The notes under the pieces were generated by a model that was not told where the DNA came from, did no database searches, and saw only the letters and a program-made list of their open reading frames with translations. The position numbers and the translations under genes were made by a program. Source: Prionace glauca (taxonomy: Eukaryota; Chordata; Chondrichthyes; Carcharhiniformes; Carcharhinidae). Taken from it: 64,000 nt of DNA. Below, in pieces: positions 1-11,935 of this stretch. The first letter of the stretch is position 1. Each line of letters opens with the position of its first letter. The DNA is taken from assembly GCA_037974335.1 (NCBI GenBank), contig CM075740.1:12545071-12609070 (forward strand), given 5' to 3'.

Positions 1-456
1 ATTACAAAATAAAAATTAATTCTTAAGTGAGCCAATAAGAACAGGATCAACTACATAAAATAAATACTTAAATATAAAAAACGCTTCAACATTGTAGGAG
101 CTTTTCAGAGACCAATGCATTATGCTTACTTTGACGAAAGGCATTTCTTTTTATTAATTACAGCTCAGCAAATATAAAGAACTCACAGAAACGCTAATTG
201 TGGTTGAAGACATTCTTTATTGTCGAGGCGTGTTCGACGTGGGGAGGAGAATTATTTGGGGAAGACCAAATTATTTAGAAATACATTGTTAGAAGTATTA
301 CCTACATTTTTCAGAAATCATCTGCCTACTCTGTTCGTCCTAACCAGATAAGCCAATCGTGTTAGTATGAATTATTTCGCCAGTATCATTCAACCCTCAT
401 GTAGCATAAAAATACATATGTCCATAGAGTCTGGGCGCCCTTGCCCACTGTCTCCT

Positions 457-502
457 AACATATATATAAGTCCATATATATAAGCCCTATATATAAGTCC
501 AT
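457..502. repeat. Short AT tandem repeat
   Basis: Three to four imperfect copies of a unit like CCATATATATAAGT lie in a row. The last unit runs into the segment that is inverted in the second copy of the block, so this unstable stretch sits at that inversion's edge. The 450 bases before it hold no recognisable feature. Confidence 0.6.
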
Positions 503-939
503 AGAGTTCAAAAGTTCCTTTCCCACTGTGTACTAAGGATTTTTTTTTCATGGGAAAATTGTATTATTCCATTCATTTGTCTGTCTGGGTTTGCTCGAAC
601 TATCTGAGGCCCATGCTGAAAAGAGAGTCTTTTTCTACTTCACTTAATGACTGTAATGTTTTCAAGGAATTTGGTTCTTTTTACTCACCTATATCCCACC
701 ATGCCTTGGGGCAATGTGTAGTTGGCGAAGCTGTGCAGAATATTCAAAAAAATGTTTAAATTGTCTAACAGTGCTTATATGTATTTCTATGCAAACAGTA
801 TCTTTGTGGTTCGGTACTTTGTAACTTTTCTGTACAATATCCACTCTAAATTAGTTTATCTTAATCTATTTGTCTTTTAGTCTCAAGTTACCCTAAAACC
901 CTCGAACAAATATTCCTTTATAACAGCAGGGAAATCCTT

Positions 940-2070
940 CTGCTTTCAATGTAAAATTGCAAGTTCCAAAGTGGCCCTTGATGGACATTCCAAGTCTGCC
1001 GGCATCATTAGGGGGTGTGGTGAGGACTCTCCTGCCTCACGCTGGTTCTTGGGGAAACGGTTTCGCAGCGGGAGGATGCACTTCCATTGAAAATTCGGAC
1101 ACAATTTCCCAGACCAAGTCAGCGCCGAAAAATACCTTGACCCATAAATTCCAATGGCCAATGTACGATCGGCTAAAAATAGAAACAAATTGCATCCTCA
1201 GGTCTCTTGACGAACTGCGCCGAAACTACCGATGTATGCAACAGGCTGGAACACACAACAAAGTCTTCTGACCAGGCCCCAGCGTATCGCAAGAGAGACG
1301 CTTCCTTATGACGCGGCCAGCACGGGAACGCCCTTTGAGGTCCGCGTTCCAAAAGGCAGTTTTGCACTGAAAACTGGTTCCTGCTCTCAGAAAAATACGT
1401 ATTTATATTTGCATTTCATTTTTTTTTTGCGATTTCTTTTAAGTAATTCATACAGATGGCTCACTCCAACCGTATTTTGTTAAATTGATTTCAATTATTG
1501 AATATGAGTATTATTTAATATGTATAAATGAACAAATGTTTTATTGGTTTCAAGTTGTGAAAGTAATATTTAGAGTCGTAGAATCATAGCGGTGAATTTC
1601 CTTTTCTTCCCGGCACAGGAATCTTAATGTTTGAGGGGTGGAGATTGGAAAGACTGGTTCATCTCTGGCAGGATTTTCCAGTTTCGGGTAGGGCACAGCC
1701 GCATAATTCCGCCCACAGAAACTGCACTGATTCAATAAACATGGCTGAATGATTTAGTACTTATTTTTCCCTTGCACAGAAGAACTTTGAATTTAGGGAA
1801 TGGGGCTGATCATTTTCATTGCTAGGGTGGTCGATAGTTCCATACTGGTAATTGTTTAAACCAGATGTTTTACCTTACTGCCTTAAGGTCGTGTGTCCTT
1901 TATTCCTTGTCAAGTTTGACTGCGATGCTAAAATCAAGTCATGTGATGCGTTTCTGTCCCAGAGTTCAGCACAGCACCAGGTTGGGTTGACAAACTTCGA
2001 CTGTGTGCACACTAATCTAAAACTAAGAATTCAAGTGCAATTTCCCTACAACTGTGATGGTGAGGCTACA
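940..2070. other. Non-coding 5' flank shared by both copies
   Basis: No gene is seen here. The stretch is matched at about 17140-17915 and 20770-21110. Short open frames occur, including one at 1852-2298 with a similar frame at 20940-21149. That frame runs into the LINE 3' end that follows and has no family match, so I treat it as chance or as part of an unclassified old repeat. Confidence 0.5.
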
Positions 2071-2074
2071 CATG

Positions 2075-2655
2075 GTGCATTGTGTGCAGTTTTGGTGTCC
2101 ATATCTGAGGAAGGGTGTCCTTGCTATAGACGGTGTAAAGCGAAGGTTTACCAGGATGATTCCTGGGAGGGAAAGTCTGTCGTACTGGGACAGACTAAGT
2201 CGGTTAGGATTATAGTCACTGAATTTGGAAGAATGAGAAAGGATCTCAAGGAAAGTTATGAAATTCTAACAGAGTTAGGCAGGGTAGATTCAGAATGAAT
2301 GTTCTCAGTGGTGGGGGAATCCAGAACTACGGGGTCAAAGTTTGAGGATAAGGGGTAAACCTTTTAGAATTGAGGTGAGGAGAACGTTCTTCACACAGAG
2401 AGTGGTGAATACGTGGAATTCACTATCATGAAATGTAATTGAGGCCAAAATGTTCTCTGATTTTAAGAATATATTTGATGTAGCTCTTGCGGCTAAAGGG
2501 ATCCACGGATATGGGGGGAATGGGCATCCATTCAGGATTCAACAAGATATTGAATTGGATGATTAGGTCTGGTCAGAATGAATGGTGGAACAGGCATGAA
2601 GGGCCCAATGGCACACTCCTGCTCATTGTCTCTACGTTTCCTGATACCTCGACTC
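2075..2655 (+). mobile_element. Old 5'-truncated CR1-like LINE 3' end
   Basis: The stretch reads as the last part of a CR1-type ORF2 followed by its 3' UTR. It has the usual order of cues: 'AGGATGATTCCTGGGA', an arginine-rich helix region, 'GGTGAGGAGAACGTTCTTCAC', 'GGTGAATACGTGGAATTCAC', then a CR1-style 3' UTR that ends 'GGCACACTCCTGCTC'. Frames are broken throughout. The same insertion lies at the matching place in copy 2 (21115-21690), so it predates the block duplication. Confidence 0.75.
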
Positions 2656-3289
2656 TCGACACTCTGTCGACCACTCCAAGGCAAACACTCACAGCTTCAG
2701 GTGGCAGACTGAGGTTTCTGTATTTTCTTGTTTTAAGTTGTGCTTCTAATCTTTAGCTAAAGTTATGCTTCCCTTTCATTGTTCAGAGTTTGTGTTCCGT
2801 TCAGCTCTTTGATTTATCTTTGTGTTATTCATTGAAAATTTAGAATGGTATTTTTCTCTCTAATGTCTGAGCTTAATTCAACTCTGTCGTGCCTGTTCTG
2901 TAGTTGCTGTAGTCATTGTAACATATCGACAATAACATTATCAACTTAAATTTAATTAATGAAGTTGCAAAACGTTAAACATTTCAAAACATCGCGAATT
3001 AACACAATGTTGCCGTCATATTGAAGAACTAACATCTTTTCAACGAGCTTTTGATGATAAAATAAATGCTGGAAAATACACTTTGTTGTCTCATTTGTCA
3101 TCACCTCCTCTGTACGATTTGACCTCCCTTTCCCAATCTTCCATATTTCAATAAACTAATCTTTAATTCATTAAAAATTCAAAGAGTGGTGACCTCATTT
3201 ACTCAGACTCTGATAGTAGGGCAACACAGTGTCCGAGGAATTAATGAAACTATGTCTTTCCTTCATGTTCTGGCAAATTGTTTATCTCA

Positions 3290-3585
3290 GGTGTGCACTG
3301 TGACATAGTAGTTAGCACTGCTGCCTCAAAGCGCCAGGGACCCGGGTTCAATTGCAGACTCGGGTCACTATCAGTGTGAAGCTTTCATATTCCCCCGTGT
3401 CTGTTTGTGTTTTCGCTTGGTCTCCCTTCAAACTCTAAAAATGTGCAGTTTAACTTGATGGGTCATGCAAAATTATCCGTGACTGTCAGCACGACTAGCA
3501 GGGGTTACTGCGCCTGGGTGGAATTGTCGGCGCAAATTCGAAGGGCCAAATGGCCTCGTCCACATTGAGGAATTGTATGATTTCT
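3290..3585 (+). mobile_element. Old tRNA-derived SINE
   Basis: A tRNA-like head (GTTAGCACTGCTGCCTC, then GGGACCCGGGTTCAATTGC, a box B-like motif) is followed by a diverged body and a 3' end near 'GGCCAAATGGCCTCGTCC' and 'GAATTGTATGATTTCT'. That end resembles CR1 tails, which fits mobilisation by a CR1 partner. The copy at 22200-22478 has lost the head. Confidence 0.8.
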
Positions 3586-3875
3586 CCACCGTGCCCAGGT
3601 CTTATACAACTACAGCAAGATTGTCTTATTCCTGTACTCTAACCCATTTACAGGAAGATAAATCTTATAATTTCCCTACTTGAGTCTTTGTACTTGTTGT
3701 ACACTGCAGTCTCACTGAACATCGATATTTACAGGACCCGCTATTTACCGGAATACATTTGGAAGTAGCCATGATAATGGTAAGCTTTTCAAGACATTGG
3801 AAGGTTCAGTTCAACAAATTCAAAGACAGAATAGAACAAGAAAATATTAGAAATACTCAACACAGCCTCTGTGGA

Positions 3876-4012
3876 GAAGAGTGGCTCACCTGATGAAGGA
3901 GCAGCGCTCCGAAAGCTGGTGATGCCAAATAAACCTGTTTGACTTTAACCTGGTGTTGTGAGACTTCTTACTTTTCCCACCCCAGTCCAACAACGGCACT
4001 TCCACATTTGTG
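3876..4012 (+). mobile_element. SINE 3' tail module
   Basis: The module carries 'GCAGCGCTCCGAAAGCTGG', 'CCAAATAAACCTGTTTGAC' and 'ACCTGGTGTTGTGAGAC'. I recognise it as the 3' part of a SINE common in fish and sharks, whose exact family I cannot name. It ends about 220 bases upstream of the light-chain octamer and is repeated at 22767-22906. Confidence 0.65.
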
Positions 4013-4228
4013 GAGAAGGAAAGAGTTTACGTTTCAGATCGATGTCCTTTCGTGAAACAAACTTTAGAAATGCTTTGCAGTTTTAGTCAAGTTTAATTAT
4101 TGAAAGAAAATAAAGTTTTAGCTCTGGGGCGAAAAACTAGCTGCTTTAACAATCACTAAAAAGTAGCAGATAACAGTCACCGTCACAGGGTTTAGGAGCC
4201 AATCTGATTGGTTGAGATGAAAAGACGA

Positions 4229-4279
4229 ATTTGCATTCCAACACAAGGTAACACCTTCCTGGTGACAGGGGTTATTAAG
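4229..4279 (+). promoter_or_regulatory. Light-chain promoter, cluster 1 (octamer plus TATA-like)
   Basis: A perfect ATTTGCAT octamer, in the light-chain orientation, lies at 4229-4236. A TATA-like TTATTAAG lies 36 bases downstream at 4272-4279, and the start codon is at 4356. A CCAAT/ATTGG pair sits just upstream near 4199-4212. OCT1/OCT2 binding to this octamer drives B-cell expression in known Ig promoters. The same arrangement and spacing recur in the other two clusters. Confidence 0.9.
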
Positions 4280-4355
4280 AGGGAGAGAGATTCAGACAGT
4301 TAGCCCATCTTGTCAAATAACTGGCAGAACTCGCTACCTCAGCAAACTTTTCACA

Positions 4356-4404
4356 ATGGCTGACTGTGTCCATGCGATCATTGTGTTCATTTTGAGCCTG
4401 GCAT
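4356..4404 (+). CDS. Ig light chain cluster 1, leader exon
   Basis: The exon encodes a hydrophobic signal peptide, MADCVHAIIVFILSLA, and ends with one base of the next codon before a GTGAGT donor. It is too short to stand out as an open frame. I chose it because the donor phase matches the V exon at 4540 exactly, giving Phe-Ser-Asn-Ala-Ala across the join, and because octamer and TATA lie correctly upstream. The leader intron is 135 bases. The cluster 2 leader differs by a few residues. Confidence 0.9.
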
Positions 4405-4539
4405 GTGAGTATTTAAAACGTCGGGTCGATGTAAACGCGCGTTTTCGAGGACTACTTCAGTGATTTTTCAAACGGCAATTTTGCTCTGATATTAATTTGA
4501 GTAGCTTAACAATAATATTTGGAATCTCTTTTCTTTCAG

Positions 4540-4887
4540 TTTCTAACGCGGCGATTACAGTCCGTCAACCGCCTTCGAAATCTACTTCTCTCGGAGGAAC
4601 CGTCCAAATAAGTTGCACCTTGTCTGGCGCCAGTTTAGGAAGCAGCAACATATATTGGTACCAGCAGAAATCTGAAAATGCTCTCCGGTATCTGCTTTAT
4701 CACTCTGCTGGAAGCGGCACTAGCAGAGCCCCGGGAGTTCCAGGCCGGTTTTCAGGATCGGTATCCGGTAACACGGGAACTTTAAGTATCAGTCAAGTTG
4801 AATCGGAGGACACCGCAGAGTATTACTGTGGTATATGGAAAAACAACGTGTACAACTTCGGAGGCGGAACCAAGCTAAGCGTTGGCA
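4540..4887 (+). CDS. Ig light chain cluster 1, germline-joined V-J exon
   Basis: This is the variable domain of a secreted or membrane-associated antibody light chain. It follows a TTTCTTTCAG acceptor. The leader end FSNA is followed by mature FR1 (AITVRQPPSKS), the first Ig cysteine in QISCTLSG, the core WYQQK, a longish CDR2, PGRFSGSVSGNTGTLSI, the second cysteine in EYYCGIW, and a J segment with FGGGTKLSVG. There is no heptamer or nonamer between V and J, so the joint is fixed in the germline. The exon ends in phase 1 at a GTGAGT donor. The frame is intact. FR2 reads ENALRY where cluster 2 has ENAPRY, and FR3 reads PGRF where cluster 2 has the commoner PDRF. Both are unusual but not disabling. 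Isotype (lambda-like type II or sigma-cart type I) is unresolved. Confidence 0.95.
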
Positions 4888-7465
4888 GTGAGTAAATTCC
4901 CTTCTGTTACATTGTTCAAAACTCGCTTCCGGTTAATAACAAAACATTCCCTCGGTATTATATTTTGAATAAATTGAAATGTTCTTTTAACAACACATCC
5001 ATGAATTCAATTTACCCTATACAAAGCGACCCTGCAAGTAACGTTACTATCTGTCGCCTTCCAATTCGATAATGTTTTCTGATCTATCTGTCGGTCTGCA
5101 TTGAGTTGTTTTAGTTCAGGCAGAATAACAACAGGCCGCAAAATTTCTTTACCATCAGATCAGTGGGATGAACAAAGCGCTTTAATCCTAATGTGCCATC
5201 AAATAACCTTACAGAGAAAGACAACATGTAGACCCCCAATAATGCCAATAAAGGTCTCAACGGTTTAAAATCCCACTCCGTAAAGACAAAATCACACTGC
5301 CTGTTGTTACAAGTAAAGAATGATCACTTGCGCCAGTTACTTGAACTGATTGACCTCGCGTTGAAATAGCTCCTTATAAATAACCCATCAAATATAGCAA
5401 GAGAAACAGGAAGGCAAACAATGGACGGCAAATCAAACTGACTGTAACGCTCTGCATTAGGATCTCCTGCTAACTTTTCAAGTTTATTAATTAGTCACAA
5501 GTTTACACTGCAATGAAGTTACTGTGAAATTCCCCACGCCGCCACACTTCGGCGCCTGTTGGGATTAATGCACCGAACCAGCAAGCCTTTCCGAGTGAAA
5601 GGAAACCGGAGCACCCGGAAAAAACCCATGTAGACAGAGGGAAAAACATGCAAACTCCTCACAGGCAGTGACCCGAGGCGGGAATCGAACCTGGTTGCCT
5701 GACGCTTTGAAGGAGTCATGCGAACCACTGTGCCATGGTGCCGCCCATTTTCAGATGGAATTATTGCTACATTGAATATCCCGGATTTGATTTGAACTGC
5801 GATTCAACCCGGAGTGTTGATTTGAACAGACAATGCAGGATGATTGGCCGCTCATGAGGAAACACTTTCTATTGGATATTGTTTAATTGCAAAGTTTTGA
5901 ATTCACACAGGCACCGTAAGTTAGGCCTGTGTACTTCTCCGCTGAAGCGTATGGTGGGGTGTAAGTAAAATAGGGAATCACTTATTGGTCTTCTCTGTAA
6001 TGAATGAAACATGACCAAGTTTCACGACAGCTCAGAGTCTTTTTAAAACTAACATTGTGTGAACACGTATTCACATTGCCAGATTGCCCTGTGTATTGAG
6101 CATGCGCCCCACAGGAATCTCCAATCACTTCCGCTGTTGAAATCTGATCTGAGTTTGCTGCTTATTTCGAGGCAGAGACCCGTAATCGGAGAAGGCAGAA
6201 TGTGACCCAGTGTAACAATTCCACTGTATTAATGCTATTAATCATATTTAAAACTGACCTCTTCCACTAATTATGCAGTCGAACTCGTCCACTATAAGAA
6301 GATAAGACTGTCTCTTCGCTCGAAAGCTCGCTCAGAAAGTTGCATCAATACAGCACCTCCACACCAGCAGTATGAGAGCGAATTGCAACTTGGCCCAGAG
6401 TGTAACTTGGTGGTTGCTGGGTCGATAAAAGATTTTACATATCCCGGACTCCTACTTCGGTCAACTTCAATGTAAACGTATCTGACCAGAGATCACCATT
6501 GTTACTGTTGCACAAAGTCAAGGTTTCCATCATCCTCTCGAACAAAAGACGCACGTTTACGGACACAACCCGTACTAAGATGTGGTTGAATTTATTTCGT
6601 GGCTTTCATCGGAAAAATCTCGTAATATTTTTGTTAATGAGATCCGCAAAATGATCTCCGCAGCCACTTTTTCCCCATAGATGGTAATGAGACCAATCAC
6701 TGGTTAATCTGATTTCGCACAATGACGATAGCCTGACGGCACTTCCTCCAAAACTGTAACATTTATGTCCAACGATCTTGATTTAATTCTAATCCAAAAG
6801 CTGTAACTACGGCCGGAGCCACTTTCCCGTCGCTGGAATGTCAGTCCAGATAGCGCGGTCAGCTTCCCGTGTGGAGTTGAAACCGTCTGAGCCGAGAAGG
6901 GGGAACCCCCCAGGGTGAAATTGCCACAGAAACTGTAACTACACTGCTCAGGATTATAACATAAAAGTTCATCAGTAAAAACATGAAGGTAAAACTGATC
7001 AACATTTCTTCCCATCGTAACACAATAGATCAAATTTAATGTAAGTTCAGTGTTTCTAATGTTATTTCGTATTTTAACTGGCAACGCAGATTCTCAACAT
7101 GGACACACGGCAGCTAAAAAAACAGGGTTATTTTCAACAATTTATTATGAACCAAGATATCTTTAGTGGCATTCTGGGAGACATTGCGAAATATAATGCG
7201 CATGTATTGAATTGTTGTCTATAAAATTGAACAGAGTCAACTCCAGTTCAACCCCAGTCAGTCATTAAAAGTGAACTTCGCTTTTTAGATCCAAACGTCC
7301 CATCGATCTGCCTCCTTCGCCTTTCCTTGCATGAACACACAAAGTAAAGGGATCTATTTATTGTATTTAATGAATGACAGAAATTAGATCATTGTTCGGT
7401 AAATCATAATGCGTCAAACAAATCAATTCCCCGACACTACTCAACCTATTTTGTTTTTAAACCAG
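4888..7465 (+). other. Cluster 1 V-C intron
   Basis: The intron is about 2.58 kb, bounded by GTGAGT and AAACCAG. It holds a minus-strand SINE (5478-5745) and otherwise sequence shared only with the cluster 2 intron. A 126-codon open frame on the minus strand at 6704-7084 is not kept open in cluster 2, so I do not call it a gene. An intronic enhancer could lie here, but I see no diagnostic motif cluster. Confidence 0.85.
5478..5745 (-). mobile_element. tRNA-derived SINE, second 3'-end type
   Basis: On the minus strand it reads: tRNA-like head (CACAGTGGTTCGCATGACTC, then GGTTCGATTCCCGCCTC), the body cue 'GGGTTTTTTCCGGGTGCTCC', and a 3' end with 'ACTTCAATGCAGTGTAAACT' and 'TTGTGACTAATTAATAAA'. 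This 3' end differs from the CR1-like end of the SINEs at 3290 and 59488. It is shared with 24353-24638, so it predates the block duplication. Confidence 0.85.
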
Positions 7466-7788
7466 GTCCGCAGCAACCATCTGTCTCCCTCCTCCCCCCT
7501 TCACCGGATCAAATCGCAGCGAAGAACACGGCGACCCTGGTGTGTTTGGTGAGCGGTTTTAAACCGGGAGCTGCGGAGATTGAATGGACTGTCGATGGCA
7601 GCGTCAGAGGGAATGGGGTTGAGACCAGTCGGATCCAGCAGGAGGCGGACAACACGTTCAGTGTGAGCAGTTATCTGACTCTGTCAGCCTCAGAGTGGAA
7701 CTCACACGAGCTTTACTCCTGTCTGGTCAAACACGAGACTCTAGCAAACCCGCTTCAAACAACCGTCTCCAGATCCAGCTGTGTGTAA
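7466..7788 (+). CDS. Ig light chain cluster 1, constant exon
   Basis: This is a single C1-set Ig domain that pairs with the heavy chain's first constant domain. One base from J plus GT makes Ser, then PQQPSVSLLPPSPDQI. The domain cysteines lie in ATLVCLVSGF and LYSCLVKHE, about 60 residues apart, with Trp in EIEWTVDG between them. The chain ends SRSSCV-stop; the second-last Cys is the usual disulfide link to the heavy chain. Length (about 107 residues) fits a complete constant domain. By eye it differs from C2 at 10 and from C3 at 12 of the last 282 bases. The acceptor is AAACCAG and the frame is intact. Confidence 0.96.
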
Positions 7789-8096
7789 ATTCAGAAACTG
7801 CTCTTGAGTCAGCTGCGACTGATTGTTCATTTCTGTTCATTGCTTTCATGTGACAAAAAGGGCAGAAATTGATCGTATTTCAGAAATTTAAGAAAATGAC
7901 CACCGCGGCTGGAGCTTCGGGTTTTAACAGTTGCTTTTTTAAAAGGGTCTTCGATCGGAACATTGTCGGTGTTCAGTGAAACCTCGTTGTTTATCAATTT
8001 ACATTTATGTATCTGATAATCATAATTAAAATGCAACAATCTGGTTATTGCAAGTTAAGTGTCTACTTATTTTCAGACATTTAGACAAAGCCGTCC

Positions 8097-8102
8097 AATA
8101 AA
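8097..8102 (+). terminator. Poly(A) signal, cluster 1
   Basis: AATAAA lies about 310 bases after the stop. The same signal lies at the matching place after C2 (27032) and about 280 bases after C3 (49717), which supports use in all three genes. Confidence 0.75.
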
Positions 8103-8109
8103 ATAATTA

Positions 8110-9670
8110 AGATCAAATGCAATACGATTCATCGTATCTTTTAGTGCTATTTTCAAGATAAATCAAATCTAACACTTTTCCGGCATTATTCAACCTTACG
8201 TAACATATGAGATTGGAAATCCGTTATTCTCAATTTTGGAATCTAAGCTATTGTTCGTAGTCCCTGTTGGTGGGGTCACCGAGGTGACCGGGATTGCCCA
8301 AGCTTTAGACCATGCAAGACTCACGAAACCAGTAATCTCTGTATTAAAGACGTAACTGTATTTAACCAATGGTCGCCAGGAGTTCGTCAAAGAGTTAAGT
8401 AGCTCTGACGGAGAGCAGCAAAACCTCTCCGATGAATCTAACATATACAATCAAAAACAAATCAATCATATTTTTTCCCTTATGTATCATTTGAGCCTTT
8501 GTTCTATGTTCTATGTTCTTTCAGTAAGTTTAAATCAATTATTTTCAAGATGTACAAATCAACAGTAGTCCACGTCAAATATATTATCCAACAAAATTCT
8601 ACCCCTCAGTATAATAGTATTTAATTAGTCCGAGAAATTTGGAAGAAACTCCCGTCTTGGCTGTCTCCGCATCCTGGTTGCCGAGGTAACCGAAGACATT
8701 TCACCCAGAGTTCAAATGAACGCTGTCACGGGTTCCTTAAAGTTCACTGTATACCCAACCAACTTGACACTAGGTCTGTACACCAGTCTATCGCGTCCAG
8801 ACAATGAATAAACCTATTCATGATGTATGATTAGGTGGTTGATATGTTCCTTCCATCCGAAACTTTTACTGCTGAAACTTGTATGTTTCCAAGGCATAAA
8901 ATTCTCTCGAAATTTGGCTTGCTGTAATGACTTTTATCATGGTGCCTTGCTGTAAAATGCTGCATGACTAACGTGAACAATATTGCTTAAAATCAACAAC
9001 AATACATCCAAAATATCAGCATATGTGTTTTATAATCATAATCATTTGCTTCAATCCGGAGCTATACCTCTTATGTGCAAATTGTTTCTTGTTAGCTGAT
9101 AAACTTACTTTAACAGACATTTAACTGAATGCTGCTGGTTCTGTCAATGCCTTAATGTCTACTGGTTCAAAAATCTTATACCCCACTCAGGGTTCCAATT
9201 ATACACTCTTTCATCAAATCTCAGAAACCTCTCTGTTATCGTGTTTAAAGCTCCTTGTATCTGACTTCACTCTGTTTCTCTGCTGATTTACACATTAAAA
9301 TTATCTGGAAAAAAGACCCACGGCTGTTACAGAGTCTGGTGAAATACGATGTCGTAATAGTGAAAGGCTCTTTACCAATTACCTTTATGCATCCGATAAT
9401 ATTAATTAAAATGCAGTAAATCAAATCAATCAAAGCAATATGGTCATTGTAGCTTCAGTTTTGGATCAGTGTTAGAATCTCCAAGTAAAGCTGATGAATA
9501 AATGCACTGACCTAAGATCAAATGCAATACTTATTTTCGTATGGCTTACTGATGAACAAAATTTGCCAAAACTAATACTTCGTAGGGATTAGTAAGGATC
9601 ATTCAGTAAACGAGGCGCAATTTTATCCGGAAACAAACTTCACCACTGTTACAGAGTCGGGTGAAATATT
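8110..9670. other. 3' flank of cluster 1, no gene seen
   Basis: This AT-rich flank aligns with about 27045-28360. Copy 2 lacks about 250 bases that are present here at 8822-9070. I see no coding or RNA gene. Confidence 0.7.
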
Positions 9671-9676
9671 CAAAGT

Positions 9677-9775
9677 CATAGCACTTAACAGCACAGAAAG
9701 AAACCCTTTGGCCCACCGTGACTGCACCGACCATCACGCACCCTACCTATTGTAATCCCATTTCCATATACTGTA
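9677..9775 (-). mobile_element. Old SINE 3' end fragment
   Basis: Read on the minus strand it matches the 3' end of the CR1-tailed SINE (compare 59700-59777), here much diverged: 'CAGCACAGAAAGAAACCC' then 'TTTGGCCCACCGTGACTGC' on the plus strand. It is shared with 28365-28450. Confidence 0.6.
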
Positions 9776-10132
9776 CATTCAAAAGAGTTGTAAGATAGGA
9801 GTTTTGGAGTTTTCAGAGTTCAAGAAAGGAAGACCAAGGAATTCAAGAGGTCAGGGGAAAGATTTGACTAACAAGACTCCTACGTACAGCTTATAACTTC
9901 ACCTAAACATATACAGATTATTCTATTCAGAGATAGAATTCGGGCAGGTGGGATTGGGTGCACTATATGAGCCTGAATTTGAATTGGTGAATGGTCAGAA
10001 AACAGGAAACAGGAAATATTGGTCATTATTGCGTTGGCGGCGTTTAAAAGAGTAGTCTTTTCATCGGACCAAAACTTACATCCCCACAATGTGCAGCATA
10101 TTTATATTATTTCAGATTACTACGCACAGAGA

Positions 10133-11935
10133 GGCTGGCTAGGGTGAACGTTGGTCCCTTAGAGGATGAGAAGGGGGACTTAGTGGTAGGGGATGGGGAT
10201 ATGGTTGAGGTCCTGAATAACTTTTTTGTCTTTGTCTTCACGGAGGAGGACGTGAATAATTTGTCAGGTGTTAGCGATGGAAAGGTGGTCGGACTGAAGG
10301 GTCTTAATGACATTACTGTTACTAGAGAGGAGGTGCGCGACAGACTGGAGGGACTGATTGTGGACAAGTCCCCAGGACCGGAGGGTTCTGAAAGAAATGG
10401 CGGAGGTGATTGTGGATGCCTTGGTGGTTATTTTCCAGACGTCGCTGGATTCCGGGGAAGTGCCGGAAGATTGGAAAGCGGCTAATGTTACGCCGTTGTT
10501 TAAGAAGGGTGCCAGGCAAAAGGCAGGGAATTATAGGCCGGTTAGTTTAACGTCTGTTGTAGGTAAAATGTTAGAATCCCTCATCAAGGAGGAAATAGCG
10601 AGGCATCGTGAGAGGAATTGCATGATAGAGCAGACGCAGCACGGTTTCGTTAAAGGGAAGTCGTGTCTGACAAATTTACTGGAGTTCTATGAGGAGGTGT
10701 CTAGGGCGGTGGATAGAGGAGAGCCGGTGGATGTGGTCTTTCTTGATTTTCAGAAGGCGTTTGACAAGGTACCTCACAGAAGGTTATTGCAGAAGGTCAG
10801 GGCACAGGGAGTTGGGGGTAGGGTGTTAGCGTGGATAGAGGACTGGTTGTCAAATAGGAGGCAGAGAGTGGGAGTCAATGGGTGCTATTCGGATTGGCGG
10901 ATGGTGACTAGTGGAGTGCCTCAGGGGTCGCTGCTGGGGCCTCAGCTATTTACAATTTACATAGATGATCTGGAGGAGGGAACCGAGTGTAGGGTGTCGA
11001 AATTTGCTGATGACACCAAGATTGGAGGAAAGGCAAATTGTGCGGAGGGTGTGAAGAGTCTGCAGAAGGATCTAGATAGGCTGGGCGAATGGGCCAGGAA
11101 ATGGCAAATGGAATTTAATGTTGGCAAGTGCGAGGTGGTCCACTTTGGTAGGAATAATGGTAGGAAGGATTAGAACTTACGTGGCGAAAAACTGCAGCAG
11201 GCGACTGTGCAGAGGGACCTTGGGGTCCTTGTGCATGAGTCGCAAAAACCCAGCTTGCAGGTGCAGCAGGTGATCAGGAAGGCGAATGGGATGCTGGCCT
11301 TCATAGCGAGGGGGATTGAATATAAAAGTAGTGAGGTCTTGCTGCGGCTGTATAGTGCATTGGTGAGGCCGCAGCTGGAGTACTGTGTGCAGTTTTGGGC
11401 GCCGTACTTACGCAAGGATATTTTGGCCCTGGAGGGATTGCAGAGGAGGTTTACGAGGCTGATGCCGGTGTTGAGGGGGTTGAGCTATGAGGAGAGGCTG
11501 AATAAACTAGGCTTGAACTCGTTAGAGTTTAGAAGAATGAGGGGAGATCTCATTGAGACGTATAAGATGATGAATGGGATGGATAGGATAGAGGTGGAGA
11601 GACTCTTCCCGCTCAGAAAGGATAATAGGACTAGGGGGCACAGCCTCAAGATAAAGGGTGAGCGGTTTAGAACGGAGTTGAGGAGGAACTTCTTCACTCA
11701 GAGGGTGGTGAATCTCTGGAATTCTCTGCCCGTTGAAGTGTGGAGGCTACCTCGCTAAATATTTTTAAGACGCGGGTTGATGAGTTTTTGATAAGAGAGG
11801 GGATTAAGCGTTATGGAGAGAGGGCGGGAATGTGGAACTGAATCACGACAGATCAGCCACGATCTTATTGAATGGCGGGGCAGGCTCGAAGGGCTAGATG
11901 GCCTACTCCTGCTCCTATTTCTTATGTTCTTATGA
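10133..11935 (+). mobile_element. CR1-type LINE, young family A, 5'-truncated
   Basis: It carries most of the reverse transcriptase, the ORF2 C-terminus and the 3' UTR, ending in the CR1-style tail TTCTTATG repeated. Visible motifs are [35 protein letters not shown], the catalytic FADDTK and LEYCVQFWAPYLRKD. Against the closely similar copy at 52500-54341 it lacks about 14 bases near 10377 and about 23 bases near 11171; both shift the frame, so it cannot make full ORF2. It is absent from block copy 2, whose empty site reads ACGCACAGAGCTGTGG near 29345. It therefore inserted after the duplication. Confidence 0.93.

Noticed and set aside
1852-2298. Open frame with a similar one at 20940-21149
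   Set aside because: It runs into a CR1-like LINE 3' end, has no known domain, and the two copies come from a block duplication, so similarity alone is not evidence of coding.
4800-4870. Recombination signal between V and J
   Set aside because: No CACAGTG-like heptamer or A-rich nonamer lies between the second Cys and FGGG in any of the three clusters.
6704-7084. Open frame of 126 codons on the minus strand in the cluster 1 intron
   Set aside because: The matching sequence in the cluster 2 intron (about 25640-26040) has insertions and deletions that break the frame, and no family is recognised.
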